This document shows positions 5,377 through 7,579 of a DNA stretch of 7,579 bases, piece by piece (the stretch's first letter is position 1; the number at the start of each line of letters is the position of its first letter). Position numbers and translations under genes: made by a program. The notes under the pieces are model-generated. The model saw only the letters and a program-made list of their open reading frames with translations. It searched no databases and had not been told where the DNA came from. The stretch is from Thermoplasmata archaeon (GTDB lineage Archaea > Thermoplasmatota > Thermoplasmata > Thermoplasmatales > B87-G9). The DNA lies in contig QMSR01000039.1 in NCBI GenBank assembly GCA_003649695.1, positions 1 through 7,579 of the forward strand, given 5' to 3'.

Positions 5377-6236
5377 GGAAGGTCTCGATCACGGGCGGTA
5401 AGGGAGGAACGGGCAAGAGCACCGTCGCGGTCAACCTGGCCATTCTGCTCTCCAGGGACAGGGACGTCGTCCTCGGGGACCTGGACGTGGAGGCTCCCAA
5501 CGACCACATCCTCCTCGGCGTCGAGCTGGAGAACGAATCCCCCGTGCATGTCATGATGCCCTTCATAGACTACGAAAGATGCACGAAGTGCGGTGCCTGC
5601 GGGAGGGTGTGCGATACTGGAGCGATTATGGCCCCCGTCGGGAAACCCCCATTTGTCTTTCCGAGGCTGTGCAGCGGATGCAGGGCATGCTTCTTCGCGT
5701 GCCCGGAGAAGGCGATCCTCGAGGGGAGGAGGATCCTCGGCTCTACCTACTCAACGCCCGTCCCCCATGGGGGCGGTTTCAGGCTCGTCACGGGGATGCT
5801 CAGGGAAGGCGAGGAGCACTCTTCCCCGGTGGTCCTCGCCGCCAGGAAAAGGGCCGATGAGGAGGCCCGGGACCTCCTCCTGGTGGACACGGCGGCCGGG
5901 ACGGGCAACAACGTCTCGATAGCCATCACGGGCTCCGACCTGATCCTCGCGGTGACGGAGCCCACACCCCTGGGTGCCCACGACCTATCCATGATCCTCG
6001 AGCTGACGGGCGAGATGGGCCTCGAGACCTGGGTCGTCCTGAATAAGGCGGGCATAGGGTCGGAAGACCTGATCAGGTCCATCGCCGAGGAGCATGGTTC
6101 CAGAATCGTCGAGAGGATACCCTACTCAAGGGAGGTAGTGAATTCTTACATCAGCTCTAGGCCCATCGCCCTTGGCGACTCCCGCGCATCGGCCCCCTAC
6201 CGCCGGATAGCCGAACTCCTCGGGGGTGTTGTCTGA
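5373..6236 (+). CDS. MinD-type ATPase with inserted 2x[4Fe-4S] ferredoxin domain (first paralogue)
   Basis: A 287-residue cytoplasmic ATPase of the COG1149 group (MinD superfamily P-loop ATPase with inserted ferredoxin). The deviant Walker A GGKGGTGKST (8-17) has signature K10 and catalytic K15. DLDVEAPN (36-43) follows. The ferredoxin insert holds two clusters: C70-x2-C73-x2-C76-x3-C80 and C100-x2-C103-x2-C106-x3-C110-P. Walker B is LLLVDTAAGTG (168-178), then TEPTPLGAHDL (195-205) and the base-recognising VLNKAG (222-227). Aspartate rather than the usual proline follows C80, and the loop after Walker B (TGNN) lacks the cysteine found in its partner. The start is GTG 5373 with a strong upstream GGAGGAGGGGGG. 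It overlaps the preceding gene by four bases and the next by one (TGATG). Likely role: ATP-driven assembly or loading of a metal cofactor, with the second ATPase as probable heterodimer partner (inference). Confidence 0.9.
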   Translation: MRKVSITGGKGGTGKSTVAVNLAILLSRDRDVVLGDLDVEAPNDHILLGVELENESPVHVMMPFIDYERCTKCGACGRVCDTGAIMAPVGKPPFVFPRLCSGCRACFFACPEKAILEGRRILGSTYSTPVPHGGGFRLVTGMLREGEEHSSPVVLAARKRADEEARDLLLVDTAAGTGNNVSIAITGSDLILAVTEPTPLGAHDLSMILELTGEMGLETWVVLNKAGIGSEDLIRSIAEEHGSRIVERIPYSREVVNSYISSRPIALGDSRASAPYRRIAELLGGVV

Positions 6237-7216
6237 TGGCCAGGGAGATAGCTGTGGCCAGCGGAAAGGGTGGCGTGGGGAAGAGCACAGTATCCTCGAC
6301 GCTGCTCCTAGCCCTCCACCGCGCTGGCTGGAAGGTCGTGGGCGTGGACGCAGACGCGGATGCGCCCAACCTCCACCTCATCTTCGGCATGGAAAAGTGG
6401 GAGCTGGAGAGGGACTTCGAGGAGGGTTTCATCGCCTCCATCGTCAGGGAAAGGTGCACTGAATGCGGCGTCTGCGCCGAGGTCTGCCCGTTCGACGCCG
6501 TCGAGGTCGTGGGGGGTATGCACGTGATCAACCCTATGGTCTGCGAGGGCTGCGCGACCTGCATCTTGGCCTGTCCGGAAAAGGCAATCCTTCGCAGGAG
6601 AACCGTTAGGGGGAGGCTGAGGTGGGGGAGGACCAAGTACGGATTCCCCCTGGCCGGGGCGAGGCTGAACCCCGGCAGGCCGAACTCCGGGAGGCTGGTG
6701 GAGGAGGTGAAGGTGATGTCCAGGAGGCTTGGAGGGGACGATGCTGTCTACATAGTGGACTCAGCGGCGGGCATCGGGTGCCAGGTGATCTCTTCCCTCG
6801 CCGGCGCCAACGCCGCCGTGCTCGTGGCCGAACCGACACCCTCCAGCTTCAGCGACCTCAAGAGGGTCCACACCGTGGCCATGGGCTTCGGGCTCCCAAG
6901 CGCCCTCATTGTGAATAAGTGGGACCTGAACCCCGCCATGGCGGAGGAGATCGAGGAGTACGGGAAGAGGGAGAACATGCACATCTTGGGCAGGATACCC
7001 TACGACCCGGCAGTCCCCAAATCCATGTCCATAATGGTGCCCCTGATCGAGGCCTTCCCCGACAGCCCGGCAAGCAAGGCCCTGAAGGAAATCTCGGAGG
7101 AGTTCCTCGAGGAGATCATGGGGAACTGGGACGAGTGGAGGTTCAAGCATGCCCCTAGGAGAATACCGCAATACCGACCGATAATAATAAAGCCCGAAGG
7201 ACTTGGGGGTCCCTGA
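6236..7216 (+). CDS. MinD-type ATPase with inserted 2x[4Fe-4S] ferredoxin domain (second paralogue)
   Basis: A 326-residue paralogue of the preceding gene. Deviant Walker A is SGKGGVGKST (9-18); DADADAPN (38-45) follows. The ferredoxin insert carries C74-x2-C77-x2-C80-x3-C84-P and C103-x2-C106-x2-C109-x3-C113-P, both canonical. Walker B is VYIVDSAAGIGC (171-182), ending in an extra cysteine, C182; then EPTPSSFSDL (199-208) and VNKWD (226-230). It has a C-terminal extension absent from the first copy: about 297-326, Trp-, Pro- and Arg-rich (NWDEWRFKHAPRRIPQYRP). The start is ATG 6236 in TGATG, with GGGGGTG about seven bases upstream. One base separates its stop from the next start. In Desulfovibrio, similar tandem Fe-S ATPases accompany the orange protein; the same arrangement here supports a joint role in building or handling a metal-sulfur cofactor. 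Confidence 0.9.
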   Translation: MAREIAVASGKGGVGKSTVSSTLLLALHRAGWKVVGVDADADAPNLHLIFGMEKWELERDFEEGFIASIVRERCTECGVCAEVCPFDAVEVVGGMHVINPMVCEGCATCILACPEKAILRRRTVRGRLRWGRTKYGFPLAGARLNPGRPNSGRLVEEVKVMSRRLGGDDAVYIVDSAAGIGCQVISSLAGANAAVLVAEPTPSSFSDLKRVHTVAMGFGLPSALIVNKWDLNPAMAEEIEEYGKRENMHILGRIPYDPAVPKSMSIMVPLIEAFPDSPASKALKEISEEFLEEIMGNWDEWRFKHAPRRIPQYRPIIIKPEGLGGP

Positions 7217-7217
7217 G

Positions 7218-7544
7218 ATGAGGATCGCAGTGGCCGTGGACAAGAAGGGGGAGGACGCCAGGGTGGCCGACAGATTCGCGAGATCACCCTACCTGGCCAT
7301 CGTAAGCGTCGAGGGAGGCGAGGTGAGGGAAATCCGGTTCGTAGACAACCCAGGGAAGGAGGCTTTCGGAGGGGCGGCGGTCAAAACGCTCCAAGCGCTG
7401 ACGGAAATGGGGGTAGATGTCGTAATCGGCCCCGGCTTCGGCCCCAACGCTGTTGCTATGGCCGAGGAACTGGGGTTAAAGAGGATCATCGTCTCCCCGG
7501 GGACTCCGCTCATGGAGGCCATCCGTAAAGCGATCTCCAAATAA
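7218..7544 (+). CDS. NifX/MTH1175-type (orange-protein-like) dinitrogenase iron-molybdenum cofactor family protein
   Basis: A 108-residue single-domain protein of the dinitrogenase iron-molybdenum cofactor (NifB/NifX/NafY C-terminal, MTH1175) family, with a ribonuclease-H-like fold. Recognisable features are MRIAVAVD (1-8), the VADRFARSPYLAIV region (16-29), and the GVDVVIGPGFGPNAV (65-79) glycine loop followed by LGLKRIIV (85-92). The protein has no cysteine or histidine. Relatives such as the Desulfovibrio orange protein hold a Mo-Cu-sulfide cluster non-covalently, and others carry nitrogenase cofactor precursors. No nif structural genes are visible here, so nitrogen fixation is not implied. 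ATG 7218 is chosen over in-frame TTG 7203, which would overlap the upstream gene and add MGVPE. GGGGGT lies seven bases before the ATG. The gene probably ends the operon within this window; the 35 bases after it show no clear terminator. Confidence 0.85.
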   Translation: MRIAVAVDKKGEDARVADRFARSPYLAIVSVEGGEVREIRFVDNPGKEAFGGAAVKTLQALTEMGVDVVIGPGFGPNAVAMAEELGLKRIIVSPGTPLMEAIRKAISK

Positions 7545-7579
7545 GGACGAACCAAGCAAGGGAAAAAGTCAGATAAAGG

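Noticed and set aside
7218..7544. Nitrogen fixation function suggested by the NifX-type domain
   Set aside because: No nifHDK, nifB or nifEN sequence in the window, and this family is widespread in non-fixing archaea and bacteria.
7545..7579. Possible terminator after the NifX-like gene
   Set aside because: No T-run or stable hairpin on the plus strand; only an A-rich stretch before the window ends.

Overview
This GC-rich window looks like chromosomal DNA of a hyperthermophilic archaeon, probably of the TACK group (Crenarchaeota/Korarchaeota-like); lineage is inference. The evidence is archaeal: TATA-like boxes sit about 24-26 bases upstream of start codons that lack Shine-Dalgarno sequences (leaderless genes), while genes inside operons do carry purine-rich ribosome binding sites. 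Arginine AGG codons are heavily used. Enzymes for di-myo-inositol phosphate (a heat-stress solute of hyperthermophiles) and for an archaeal inositol lipid are present. I saw no rRNA, tRNA, CRISPR array, insertion sequence or integrase.

Layout. Bases 1-1012 (minus strand) hold a two-gene inositol unit: an inositol-1-phosphate cytidylyltransferase followed, with a 10-base overlap, by a di-myo-inositol-phosphate-phosphate synthase cut by the window edge. Divergent from it (plus strand, 1059-1601) is a LOG/TIGR00725-type Rossmann protein. The two share one TATA-like box placed exactly midway between their start codons. Bases 1519-4919 (minus strand) hold five genes, in transcription order: a COG1237-type metallo-beta-lactamase-fold protein, a PAP2 lipid phosphatase, an exported C39-like cysteine peptidase candidate (these three overlap each other), a membrane-anchored protein with a degenerate zinc ribbon, and an archaetidylinositol-phosphate-synthase-like CDP-alcohol phosphatidyltransferase. 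The last two appear to have their own promoters. The final gene runs 83 bases into the convergent LOG-family gene.

Bases 4996-7544 (plus strand) form a compact operon: a small protein of unknown function, two MinD-type ATPases each with an inserted 2x[4Fe-4S] ferredoxin module, and a NifX/MTH1175-type (orange-protein-like) metal-cofactor-binding protein. Junctions are a 4-base overlap, a 1-base overlap and a 1-base gap, so the products are likely co-translated. The set resembles the ORP/Mrp-type modules known in Desulfovibrio.

Two themes stand out. First is inositol-phosphate metabolism: two different CDP-alcohol transferases, with a PAP2 phosphatase nearby that could supply a missing dephosphorylation step. 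Second is the Fe-S ATPase/orange-protein operon led by an uncharacterised small protein. Bases 7545-7579 show nothing I can support.
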